Made by a program: the position numbers and the translations under genes. 64,000 nt of DNA from Auanema rhodensis (taxonomy: Eukaryota; Nematoda; Chromadorea; Rhabditida; Rhabditidae), in contig OZ059894.1 in assembly GCA_964057225.1 (NCBI GenBank), positions 18,506,476 through 18,570,475 on the forward strand. The letters are read 5' to 3'. Shown here piece by piece: positions 1-11,583 of the stretch (positions within the stretch are counted from its first letter, which is position 1; every line of letters begins with the position of its first letter). The notes beneath the pieces were generated by a model. The model made no database searches. It was not told the origin of the DNA and saw nothing but the letters and a program-made list of their open reading frames with translations.

Positions 1-17
1 AACATTTTGACAAAAAT

Positions 18-29
18 TTTTTCGAAAAA
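18..29. other. Dyad 1: TTTTTCGAAAAA palindrome (one per unit)
   Basis: A 12-bp perfect palindrome centred on CG. The T-run has one extra T on its left, so the longer AAATTT/AAATTT flanks are offset by one base. It is present in nearly all units. Units with G26 have one mismatch, and the unit at 15094 has a G in the left flank. Given here for unit 1; it repeats with the array. Confidence 0.85.
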
Positions 30-179
30 TTTCAAAATAATTTAGCAAAAAGTAGATGTTTTTAGATTCCTTTTTTCAAGGCAAAGACGATGGACAATGT
101 TATTCAACGAAAAATTTAATTCTTCAGGGTGAAAATCGAGGATATAAGTGTGAAGTTATATCAGTTGATATCTCGGTGC

Positions 180-230
180 ATTTTTAAGCTAGCGCAAATC
201 TGTTAACACAGATCAACGCAGCTTAAAAAT
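180..230. other. Dyad 3: 51-bp interrupted palindrome
   Basis: Outer arms ATTTTTAAGCT (180-190) and AGCTTAAAAAT (220-230) are perfect 11-bp inverted repeats. Inside lie GCG (192-194) paired with CGC (217-219), a CAA/CAA internal loop, and ATCTGT (198-203) paired with ACAGAT (208-213) around TAAC. In A203 units the inner stem shortens to 5 bp. C227 (type E) and A181 (some right-domain units) each break one outer pair, without a compensating change on the other arm. It is present in every full and short unit and absent only from the 91-bp truncated units. It could extrude as a cruciform or hairpin. Confidence 0.88.
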
Positions 231-308
231 CCGCATCGAATGCACTATACTACATTGAGAAACGCTTAATACAAAAATTAGTTATGATCGTTTGAAAAAT
301 GATGCATT

Positions 309-341
309 AGTGTATGTTGAGTTTCCATGTACACTCAACAT
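309..341. other. Dyad 4: two overlapping, mutually exclusive hairpins
   Basis: ATGTTGAGT (314-322) and ACTCAACAT (333-341) are 9-bp inverted repeats with a 10-base spacer. AGTGTA (309-314) and TACACT (330-335) are a second 6-bp pair with a 15-base spacer; the arms overlap, so only one can form at a time. The short units lack precisely 309-335. The C319 units at 30208 and 33028 have one mismatch in the 9-bp stem. Confidence 0.85.
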
Positions 342-842
342 TGCTTCCAAAAACATTTTGACAAAAATTTTTTCGAAAAATTTCAAAATAATTTAGCAAA
401 AAGTAGATGTTTTTAGATTCCTTTTTTCAAGGCAAAGACGATGGACAATGTTATTCAACGAAAAATTTAATTCTTCAGGGTGAAAATCGAGGATATAAGT
501 GTGAAGTTATATCAGTTGATATCTCGGTGCATTTTTAAGCTAGCGCAAATCTGTTAACACAGATCAACGCAGCTTAAAAATCCGCATCGAATGCACTATA
601 CTACATTGAGAAACGCTTAATACAAAAATTAGTTATGATCGTTTGAAAAATGATGCATTAGTGTATGTTGAGTTTCCATGTACACTCAACATTGCTTCCA
701 AAAACATTTTGACAAAAATTTTTTCGAAAAATTTCAAAATAATTTAGCAAAAAGTAGATGTTTTTAGATTCCTTTTTTCAAGGCAAAGACGATGGACAAT
801 GTTATTCAACGAAAAAATTAATTCTTCAGGGTGAAAATCGAG

Positions 843-864
843 GATATAAGTGTGAACTTATATC
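843..864. other. Dyad 2: 9-bp stem with GTGA loop (unit positions 141-162)
   Basis: GATATAAGT and ACTTATATC are exact inverted repeats around a four-base GTGA. If transcribed, the loop would be of the GNRA type. Type A units (G155) and F units (T147) each carry one mismatch in the stem. A second, overlapping dyad, ATATCA-GT-TGATAT at unit positions 158-171, shares the right arm, so the two cannot form together. Coordinates are for unit 3, the first with a perfect stem. Confidence 0.85.
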
Positions 865-3861
865 AGTTGATATCTCGGTGCATTTTTAAGCTAGCGCAAA
901 TCTGTTAACACAGATCAACGCAGCTTAAAAATCCGCATCGAATGCACTATACTACATTGAGAAACGCTTAATACAAAAATTAGTTATGATCGTTTGAAAA
1001 ATGATGCATTAGTGTATGTTGAGTTTCCATGTACACTCAACATTGCTTCCAAAAACATTTTGACAAAAATTTTTTCGAAAAATTTCAAAATAATTTAGCA
1101 AAAAGTAGATGTTTTTAGATTCCTTTTTTCAAGGCAAAGACGATGGACAATGTTATTCAACGAAAAATTTAATTCTTCAGGGTGAAAATCGAGGATATAA
1201 GTGTGAACTTATATCAGTTGATATCTCGGTGCATTTTTAAGCTAGCGCAAATCTGATAACAGAGATCGACGCAGCTTAAAAATCCGCATCGAATGCACTA
1301 TACTTCATTGAGAAACGCTTAATACAAAAATTAGTTATGATCGTTTGAAAAATGATGCATTAGTGTATGTTGAGTTTCCATGTACACTCAACATTGCTTC
1401 CAAAAACATTTTGACAAAAATTTTTTCGAAAAATTTCAAAATAATTTAGCAAAAAGTAGATGTTTTTAGATTCCTTTTTTCAAGGCAAAGACGATGGACA
1501 ATGTTATTCAACGAAAAAATTAATTCTTCAGGGTGAAAATCGAGGATATAAGTGTGAACTTATATCAGTTGATATCTCGGTGCATTTTTAAGCTAGCGCA
1601 AATCTGTTAACACAGATCAACGCAGCTTAAAAATCCGCATCGAATGCACTATACTACATTGAGAGACGCTTAAAACAAAAATTAGTTATGATCGTTTGAA
1701 AAATGATGCATTAGTGTATGTTGAGTTTCCATGTACACTCAACATTGCTTCCAAAAACATTTTGACAAAAATTTTTTCGAAAAATTTCAAAATAATTTAG
1801 CAAAAAGTAGATGTTTTTAGATTCCATTTTTCAAGGCAAAGACGATGGACAATGTTATTCAACGAAAAAAATAATTCTTCAGGGTGAAAATCGAGGATAT
1901 AAGTGTGAACTTATATCAGTTGATATCTCGGTGCATTTTTAAGCTAGCGCAAATCTGATAACACAGATCGACGCAGCTTAAAAATCCGCATCGAATACAC
2001 TATACTACATTGAGAAACGCTTAATACAAAAATTAGTTATGATCGTTTGAAAAATGATGCATTAGTGTATGTTGAGTTTCCATGTACACTCAACATTGCT
2101 TCCAAAAACATTTTGACAAAAATTTTTTCGAAAAATTTCAAAATAATTTAGCAAAAAGTAGATGTTTTTAGATTCCTTTTTTCAAGGCAAAGACGATGGA
2201 CAATGTTATTCAACGAAAAAATTAATTCTTCAGGGTGAAAATCGAGGATATAAGTGTGAACTTATATCAGTTGATATCTCGGTGCATTTTTAAGCTAGCG
2301 CAAATCTGATAACACAGATCGACGCAGCTTAAAAATCCGCATCGAATGCACTATACTACATTGAGAAACGCTTAATACAAAAATTAGTTATGATCGTTTG
2401 AAAAATGATGCATTAGTGTATGTTGAGTTTCCATGTACACTCAACATTGCTTCCAAAAACATTTTGACAAAAATTTTTTCGAAAAATTTCAAAATAATTT
2501 AGCAAAAAGTAGATGTTTTTAGATTCCTTTTTTCAAGGCAAAGACGATGGACAATGTTATTCAACGAAAAAAATAATTCTTCAGGGTGAAAATCGAGGAT
2601 ATAAGTGTGAACTTATATCAGTTGATATCTCGGTGCATTTTTAAGCTAGCGCAAATCTGATAACACAGATCGACGCAGCTTAAAAATCCGCATCGAATGC
2701 ACTATACTACATTGAGAAACGCTTAATACAAAAATTAGTTATGATCGTTTGAAAAATGATGCATTAGTGTATGTTGAGTTTCCATGTACACTCAACATTG
2801 CTTCCAAAAACATTTTGACAAAAATTTTTTCGAAAAATTTCAAAATAATTTAGCAAAAAGTAGATGTTTTTAGATTCCTTTTTTCAAGGCAAAGACGATG
2901 GACAATGTTATTCAACGAAAAAATTAATTCTTCAGGGTGAAAATCGAGGATATAAGTGTGAACTTATATCAGTTGATATCTCGGTGCATTTTTAAGCTAG
3001 CGCAAATCTGATAACACAGATCGACGCAGCTTAAAAATCCGTATCGAATGCACTATACTACATTGAGAAACGCTTAATACAAAAATTAGTTATGATCGTT
3101 TGAAAAATGATGCATTAGTGTATGTTGAGTTTCCATGTACACTCAACATTGCTTCCAAAAACATTTTGACAAAAATTTTTTCGAAAAATTTCAAAATAAT
3201 TTAGCAAAAAGTAGATGTTTTTAGATTCCTTTTTTCAAGGCAAAGACGATGGACAATGTTATTCAACGAAAAAATTAATTCTTCAGGGTGAAAATCGAGG
3301 ATATAAGTGTGAACTTATATCAGTTGATATCTCGGTGCATTTTTAAGCTAGCGCAAATCTGATAACACAGATCGACGCAGCTTAAAAATCCGCATCGAAT
3401 GCACTATACTACATTGAGAAACGCTTAAAACAAAAATTAGTTATGATCGTTTGAAAAATGATGCATTAGTGTATGTTGAGTTTCCATGTACACTCAACAT
3501 TGCTTCCAAAAATATTTTGACAAAAATTTTTTCGAAAAATTTCAAAATAATTTAGCAAAAAGTAGATGTTTTTAGATTCCATTTTTCAAGGCAAAGACGA
3601 TGGACAATGTTATTCAACGAAAAAAATAATTCTTCAGGGTGAAAATCGAGGATATAAGTGTGAACTTATATCAGTTGATATCTCGGTGCATTTTTAAGCT
3701 AGCGCAAATCTGATAACACAGATCGACGCAGCTTAACAATCCGCACCGAATGCACTATACTACATTGAGAAACGCTTAAAACAAAAATTAGTTATGATCG
3801 TTTGAAAAATGATGCATTAGTGTATGTTGAGTTTCCATGTACACTCAACATTGCTTCCAAA

Positions 3862-6800
3862 AACATTTTGACAAAAATTTTTTCGAAAAATTTCAAAATA
3901 ATTTAGCAAAAAGTAGATGTTTTTAGATTCCTTTTTTCAAGGCAAAGACGATGGACAATGTTATTCAACGAAAAAATTAATTCTTCAGGGTGAAAATCGA
4001 GGATATAAGTGTGAAGTTATATCAGTTGATATCTCGGTGCATTTTTAAGCTAGCGCAAATCTGTTAACACAGATCAACGCAGCTTAAAAATCCGCATCGA
4101 ATGCACTATACTACATTGAGAAACGCTTAATACAAAAATTAGTTATGATCGTTTGAAAAATGATGCATTAGTGTATGTTGAGTTTCCATGTACACTCAAC
4201 ATTGCTTCCAAAAACATTTTGACAAAAATTTTTTCGAAAAATTTCAAAATAATTTAGCAAAAAGTAGATGTTTTTAGATTCCTTTTTTCAAGGCAAAGAC
4301 GATGGACAATGTTATTCAACGAAAAAATTAATTCTTCAGGGTGAAAATCGAGGATATAAGTGTGAACTTATATCAGTTGATATCTCGGTGCATTTTTAAG
4401 CTAGCGCAAATCTGTTAACACAGATCAACGCAGCTTAAAAATCCGCATCGAATGCACTATACTACATTGAGAAACGCTTAATACAAAAATTAGTTATGAT
4501 CGTTTGAAAAATGATGCATTAGTGTATGTTGAGTTTCCATGTACACTCAACATTGCTTCCAAAAACATTTTGACAAAAATTTTTTCGAAAAATTTCAAAA
4601 TAATTTAGCAAAAAGTAGATGTTTTTAGATTCCTTTTTTCAAGGCAAAGACGATGGACAATGTTATTCAACGAAAAAATTAATTCTTCAGGGTGAAAATC
4701 GAGGATATAAGTGTGAACTTATATCAGTTGATATCTCGGTGCATTTTTAAGCTAGCGCAAATCTGTTAACACAGATCAACGCAGCTTAAAAATCCGCATC
4801 GAATGCACTATACTACATTGAGAAACGCTTAATACAAAAATTAGTTATGATCGTTTGAAAAATGATGCATTAGTGTATGTTGAGTTTCCATGTACACTCA
4901 ACATTGCTTCCAAAAACATTTTGACAAAAATTTTTTCGAAAAATTTCAAAATAATTTAGCAAAAAGTAGATGTTTTTAGATTCCTTTTTTCAAGGCAAAG
5001 ACGATGGACAATGATATTCAACGAAAAAATTAATTCTTCAGGGTGAAAATCGAGGATATAAGTGTGAACTTATATCAGTTGATATCTCGGTGCATTTTTA
5101 AGCTAGCGCAAATCTGATAACACAGATCGACGCAGCTTAAAAATCCGCACCGAATGCACTATACTACATTGAGAAACGCTTAAAACAAAAATTAGTTATG
5201 ATCGTTTGAAAAATGATGCATTAGTGTATGTTGAGTTTCCATGTACACTCAACATTGCTTCCAAAAACATTTTGACAAAAATTTTTTCGAAAAATTTCAA
5301 AATAATTTAGCAAAAAGTAGATGTTTTTAGATTCCTTTTTTCAAGGCAAAGACGATGGACAATGTTATTCAACGAAAAAATTAATTCTTCAGGGTGAAAA
5401 TCGAGGATATAAGTGTGAACTTATATCAGTTGATATCTCGGTGCATTTTTAAGCTAGCGCAAATCTGTTAACACAGATCAACGCAGCTTAAAAATCCGCA
5501 TCGAATGCACTATACTACATTGAGAGACGCTTAAAACAAAAATTAGTTATGATCGTTTGAAAAATGATGCATTAGTGTATGTTGAGTTTCCATGTACACT
5601 CAACATTGCTTCCAAAAACATTTTGACAAAAATTTTTTCGAAAAATTTCAAAATAATTTAGCAAAAAGTAGATGTTTTTAGATTCCTTTTTTCAAGGCAA
5701 AGACGATGGACAATGTTATTCAACGAAAAAATTAATTCTTCAGGGTGAAAATCGAGGATATAAGTGTGAACTTATATCAGTTGATATCTCGGTGCATTTT
5801 TAAGCTAGCGCAAATCTGATAACACAGATCGACGCAGCTTAACAATCCGCACCGAATGCACTATACTACATTGAGAAACGCTTAAAACAAAAATTAGTTA
5901 TGATCGTTTGAAAAATGATGCATTAGTGTATGTTGAGTTTCCATGTACACTCAACATTGCTTCCAAAAACATTTTGACAAAAATTTTTTCGAAAAATTTC
6001 ATAATAATTTAGCAAAAAGTAGATGTTTTTAGATTTCTTTTTTCAAGGCAAAGACGATGGACAATGTTATTCAATGAAAAAATTAATTCTTCAGGGTGAA
6101 AATCGAGGATATATGTGTGAACTTATATCAGTTGATATCTCGGTGTATTTTTAAGCTAGCGCAAATCTGTTAACACAGATCAACGCAGCTTAAAAATCCG
6201 CATCGAATGCACTATACTACATTGAGAAACGCTTAATACAAAAATTAGTTATGATCGTTTGAAAAATGATGCATTAGTGTATGTTGAGTTTCCATGTACA
6301 CTCAACATTGCTTCCAAAAACATTTTGACAAAAATTTTTTCGAAAAATTTCAAAATAATTTAGCAAAAAGTAGATGTTTTTAGATTCCTTTTTTCAAGGC
6401 AAAGACGATGGACAATGTTATTCAACGAAAAAATTAATTCTTCAGGGTGAAAATCGAGGATATAAGTGTGAACTTATATCAGTTGATATCTCGGTGCATT
6501 TTTAAGCTAGCGCAAATCTGTTAACACAGATCAACGCAGCTTAAAAATCCGCATCGAATGCACTATACTACATTGAGAAACGCTTAATACAAAAATTAGT
6601 TATGATCGTTTGAAAAATGATGCATTAGTGTATGTTGAGTTTCCATGTACACTCAACATTGCTTCCAAAAACATTTTGACAAAAATTTTTTCGAAAAATT
6701 TCAAAATAATTTAGCAAAAAGTAGATGTTTTTAGATTCCTTTTTTCAAGGCAAAGACGATGGACAATGTTATTCAACGAAAAAATTAATTCTTCAGGGTG

Positions 6801-7722
6801 AAAATCGAGGATATAAGTGTGAACTTATATCAGTTGATATCTCGGTGCATTTTTAAGCTAGCGCAAATCTGATAACACAGATCGACGCAGCTTAACAATC
6901 CGCACCGAATGCACTATACTACATTGAGAAACGCTTAAAACAAAAATTAGTTATGATCGTTTGAAAAATGATGCATTAGTGTATGTTGAGTTTCCATGTA
7001 CACTCAACATTGCTTCCAAAAACATTTTGACAAAAATTTTTTCGAAAAATTTCATAATAATTTAGCAAAAAGTAGATGTTTTTAGATTTCTTTTTTCAAG
7101 GCAAAGACGATGGACAATGTTATTCAATGAAAAAATTAATTCTTCAGGGTGAAAATCGAGGATATATGTGTGAACTTATATCAGTTGATATCTCGGTGTA
7201 TTTTTAAGCTAGCGCAAATCTGTTAACACAGATCAACGCAGCTTAAAAATCCGCATCGAATGCACTATACTACATTGAGAAACGCTTAATACAAAAATTA
7301 GTTATGATCGTTTGAAAAATGATGCATTAGTGTATGTTGAGTTTCCATGTACACTCAACATTGCTTCCAAAAACATTTTGACAAAAATTTTTTCGAAAAA
7401 TTTCAAAATAATTTAGCAAAAAGTAGATGTTTTTAGATTCCTTTTTTCAAGGCAAAGACGATGGACAATGTTATTCAACGAAAAAATTAATTCTTCAGGG
7501 TGAAAATCGAGGATATAAGTGTGAACTTATATCAGTTGATATCTCGGTGCATTTTTAAGCTAGCGCAAATCTGATAACACAGATCGACGCAGCTTAACAA
7601 TCCGCACCGAATGCACTATACTACATTGAGAAACGCTTAAAACAAAAATTAGTTATGATCGTTTGAAAAATGATGCATTAGTGTATGTTGAGTTTCCATG
7701 TACACTCAACATTGCTTCCAAA
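3862..7722. repeat. Higher-order block 1, 11 units
   Basis: Unit order is A B B C D E F B E F E. Its first seven units (3862-6318) have the same order and private variants as 14041-16497, including A100 in the C unit (near 5014) and G261 in the D unit. The repeated B-E-F-E tail looks like local duplication of an E-F pair. Confidence 0.8.
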
Positions 7723-9828
7723 AACATTTTGACAAAAATTTTTTCGAAAAATTTCAAAATAATTTAGCAAAAAGTAGATGTTTTTAGATTCCTTTTTTCA
7801 AGGCAAAGACGATGGACAATGTTATTCAACGAAAAAATTAATTCTTCAGGGTGAAAATCGAGGATATAAGTGTGAAGTTATATCAGTTGATATCTCGGTG
7901 CATTTTTAAGCTAGCGCAAATCTGTTAACACAGATCAACGCAGCTTAAAAATCCGCATCGAATGCACTATACTACATTGAGAAACGCTTAATACAAAAAT
8001 TAGTTATGATCGTTTGAAAAATGATGCATTAGTGTATGTTGAGTTTCCATGTACACTCAACATTGCTTCCAAAAACATTTTGACAAAAATTTTTTCGAAA
8101 AATTTCAAAATAATTTAGCAAAAAGTAGATGTTTTTAGATTCCTTTTTTCAAGGCAAAGACGATGGACAATGTTATTCAACGAAAAAATTAATTCTTCAG
8201 GGTGAAAATCGAGGATATAAGTGTGAACTTATATCAGTTGATATCTCGGTGCATTTTTAAGCTAGCGCAAATCTGTTAACACAGATCAACGCAGCTTAAA
8301 AATCCGCATCGAATGCACTATACTACATTGAGAAACGCTTAATACAAAAATTAGTTATGATCGTTTGAAAAATGATGCATTAGTGTATGTTGAGTTTCCA
8401 TGTACACTCAACATTGCTTCCAAAAACATTTTGACAAAAATTTTTTCGAAAAATTTCAAAATAATTTAGCAAAAAGTAGATGTTTTTAGATTCCTTTTTT
8501 CAAGGCAAAGACGATGGACAATGTTATTCAACGAAAAAATTAATTCTTCAGGGTGAAAATCGAGGATATAAGTGTGAACTTATATCAGTTGATATCTCGG
8601 TGCATTTTTAAGCTAGCGCAAATCTGTTAACACAGATCAACGCAGCTTAAAAATCCGCATCGAATGCACTATACTACATTGAGAAACGCTTAATACAAAA
8701 ATTAGTTATGATCGTTTGAAAAATGATGCATTAGTGTATGTTGAGTTTCCATGTACACTCAACATTGCTTCCAAAAACATTTTGACAAAAATTTTTTCGA
8801 AAAATTTCAAAATAATTTAGCAAAAAGTAGATGTTTTTAGATTCCTTTTTTCAAGGCAAAGACGATGGACAATGTTATTCAACGAAAAAATTAATTCTTC
8901 AGGGTGAAAATCGAGGATATAAGTGTGAACTTATATCAGTTGATATCTCGGTGCATTTTTAAGCTAGCGCAAATCTGTTAACACAGATCAACGCAGCTTA
9001 AAAATCCGCATCGAATGCACTATACTACATTGAGAGACGCTTAAAACAAAAATTAGTTATGATCGTTTGAAAAATGATGCATTAGTGTATGTTGAGTTTC
9101 CATGTACACTCAACATTGCTTCCAAAAACATTTTGACAAAAATTTTTTCGAAAAATTTCAAAATAATTTAGCAAAAAGTAGATGTTTTTAGATTCCTTTT
9201 TTCAAGGCAAAGACGATGGACAATGTTATTCAACGAAAAAATTAATTCTTCAGGGTGAAAATCGAGGATATAAGTGTGAACTTATATCAGTTGATATCTC
9301 GGTGCATTTTTAAGCTAGCGCAAATCTGATAACACAGATCGACGCAGCTTAACAATCCGCACCGAATGCACTATACTACATTGAGAAACGCTTAATACAA
9401 AAATTAGTTATGATCGTTTGAAAAATGATGCATTAGTGTATGTTGAGTTTCCATGTACACTCAACATTGCTTCCAAAAACATTTTGACAAAAATTTTTTC
9501 GAAAAATTTCAAAATAATTTAGCAAAAAGTAGATGTTTTTAGATTCCTTTTTTCAAGGCAAAGACGATGGACAATGTTATTCAACGAAAAAATTAATTCT
9601 TCAGGGTGAAAATCGAGGATATAAGTGTGAACTTATATCAGTTGATATCTCGGTGCATTTTTAAGCTAGCGCAAATCTGATAACACAGATCGACGCAGCT
9701 TAACAATCCGCACCGAATGCACTATACTACATTGAGAAACGCTTAAAACAAAAATTAGTTATGATCGTTTGAAAAATGATGCATTAGTGTATGTTGAGTT
9801 TCCATGTACACTCAACATTGCTTCCAAA
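7723..9828. repeat. Higher-order block 2, 6 units
   Basis: Unit order is A B B D E E. The first E keeps T270 (TAATAC) while the second has A270 (TAAAAC). Compared with block 1 it lacks the C unit and all F units. Confidence 0.8.
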
Positions 9829-11583
9829 AACATTTTGACAAAAATTTTTTCGAAAAATTTCAAAATAATTTAGCAAAAAGTAGATGTTTTTAGATTCCTT
9901 TTTTCAAGGCAAAGACGATGGACAATGTTATTCAACGAAAAAATTAATTCTTCAGGGTGAAAATCGAGGATATAAGTGTGAAGTTATATCAGTTGATATC
10001 TCGGTGCATTTTTAAGCTAGCGCAAATCTGTTAACACAGATCAACGCAGCTTAAAAATCCGCATCGAATGCACTATACTACATTGAGAAACGCTTAATAC
10101 AAAAATTAGTTATGATCGTTTGAAAAATGATGCATTAGTGTATGTTGAGTTTCCATGTACACTCAACATTGCTTCCAAAAACATTTTGACAAAAATTTTT
10201 TCGAAAAATTTCAAAATAATTTAGCAAAAAGTAGATGTTTTTAGATTCCTTTTTTCAAGGCAAAGACGATGGACAATGTTATTCAACGAAAAAATTAATT
10301 CTTCAGGGTGAAAATCGAGGATATAAGTGTGAACTTATATCAGTTGATATCTCGGTGCATTTTTAAGCTAGCGCAAATCTGTTAACACAGATCAACGCAG
10401 CTTAAAAATCCGCATCGAATGCACTATACTACATTGAGAAACGCTTAATACAAAAATTAGTTATGATCGTTTGAAAAATGATGCATTAGTGTATGTTGAG
10501 TTTCCATGTACACTCAACATTGCTTCCAAAAACATTTTGACAAAAATTTTTTCGAAAAATTTCAAAATAATTTAGCAAAAAGTAGATGTTTTTAGATTCC
10601 TTTTTTCAAGGCAAAGACGATGGACAATGTTATTCAACGAAAAAATTAATTCTTCAGGGTGAAAATCGAGGATATAAGTGTGAACTTATATCAGTTGATA
10701 TCTCGGTGCATTTTTAAGCTAGCGCAAATCTGTTAACACAGATCAACGCAGCTTAAAAATCCGCATCGAATGCACTATACTACATTGAGAGACGCTTAAA
10801 ACAAAAATTAGTTATGATCGTTTGAAAAATGATGCATTAGTGTATGTTGAGTTTCCATGTACACTCAACATTGCTTCCAAAAACATTTTGACAAAAATTT
10901 TTTCGAAAAATTTCAAAATAATTTAGCAAAAAGTAGATGTTTTTAGATTCCTTTTTTCAAGGCAAAGACGATGGACAATGTTATTCAACGAAAAAATTAA
11001 TTCTTCAGGGTGAAAATCGAGGATATAAGTGTGAACTTATATCAGTTGATATCTCGGTGCATTTTTAAGCTAGCGCAAATCTGATAACACAGATCGACGC
11101 AGCTTAACAATCCGCACCGAATGCACTATACTACATTGAGAAACGCTTAATACAAAAATTAGTTATGATCGTTTGAAAAATGATGCATTAGTGTATGTTG
11201 AGTTTCCATGTACACTCAACATTGCTTCCAAAAACATTTTGACAAAAATTTTTTCGAAAAATTTCAAAATAATTTAGCAAAAAGTAGATGTTTTTAGATT
11301 CCTTTTTTCAAGGCAAAGACGATGGACAATGTTATTCAACGAAAAAATTAATTCTTCAGGGTGAAAATCGAGGATATAAGTGTGAACTTATATCAGTTGA
11401 TATCTCGGTGCATTTTTAAGCTAGCGCAAATCTGATAACACAGATCGACGCAGCTTAACAATCCGCACCGAATGCACTATACTACATTGAGAAACGCTTA
11501 AAACAAAAATTAGTTATGATCGTTTGAAAAATGATGCATTAGTGTATGTTGAGTTTCCATGTACACTCAACATTGCTTCCAAA
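9829..11583. repeat. Higher-order block 3, 5 units
   Basis: Unit order is A B D E E, with the same T270 then A270 pair of E units as block 2. It equals block 2 minus one B unit, which is what a single-unit unequal exchange would give. Confidence 0.8.

Larger units (their letters stand above)
1..351 (+). repeat. Reference satellite unit (unit 1, type A)
   Basis: This is the first complete copy in the chosen phase. Positions 1-80 are rich in A- and T-tracts (12-22, 25-32, 47-51, 59-63, 71-76) spaced roughly one to two helical turns apart, which suggests intrinsic curvature. Positions 141-171, 180-230 and 309-341 hold dyads. Positions 231-300 are a less structured linker. It contains one GATATC (167-172), one GCTAGC (188-193), one ATGCAT (302-307) and, in T203 copies, GTTAAC (202-207). 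This copy has G155 and a 5-A/3-T run at 110-117, where most other copies have six As followed by TTAATT. Unit 2 (352-702) looks identical. I see no convincing internal half-unit repeat, so it does not look like a recent dimer. Confidence 0.95.
1..3861. repeat. Left segment: 11 mixed units
   Basis: Units 1-11 do not follow the block pattern seen to the right. Units 1 and 2 are type A, unit 3 is B-like, and unit 4 (1054) has private changes (CAGAGATCG near 1260 and CTTCATTG near 1304). Unit 5 is type D with G261. Units 6-11 nearly all carry the A203/G215 pair. Units 6 and 11 share a T-to-A change in the 71-76 T-run and, with unit 8, an extended A-run after CAACG. Unit 11 (3511) has C227/C236, linking it to type E further right. 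This is the most heterogeneous part of the left half. Confidence 0.8.

Noticed and set aside
141-152. TATA-box promoter at GGATATAAGTG
   Set aside because: A six-base match in a 69% A+T repeat is expected by chance, and no initiator or polyadenylation signal accompanies it. It is mentioned only as a weak possibility.
198-230. Hammerhead ribozyme, as found in some animal satellites
   Set aside because: The CTGATAA word in A203 units resembles part of a hammerhead core, but CTGATGA and a properly placed GAAA box are not present on either strand.
231-250. CENP-B box-like motif on the minus strand (ATTCGATGCGGA)
   Set aside because: It has TTCG and a CGG but at the wrong spacing, and lacks the conserved central A and the CGGG core.
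1-351. tRNA-derived or Pol III promoter (SINE-like origin)
   Set aside because: I found no A box or B box match in the unit on either strand.
1-351. Unit as a dimer of about 175 bp
   Set aside because: The two halves share only short A/T-rich words; I see no sustained alignment.
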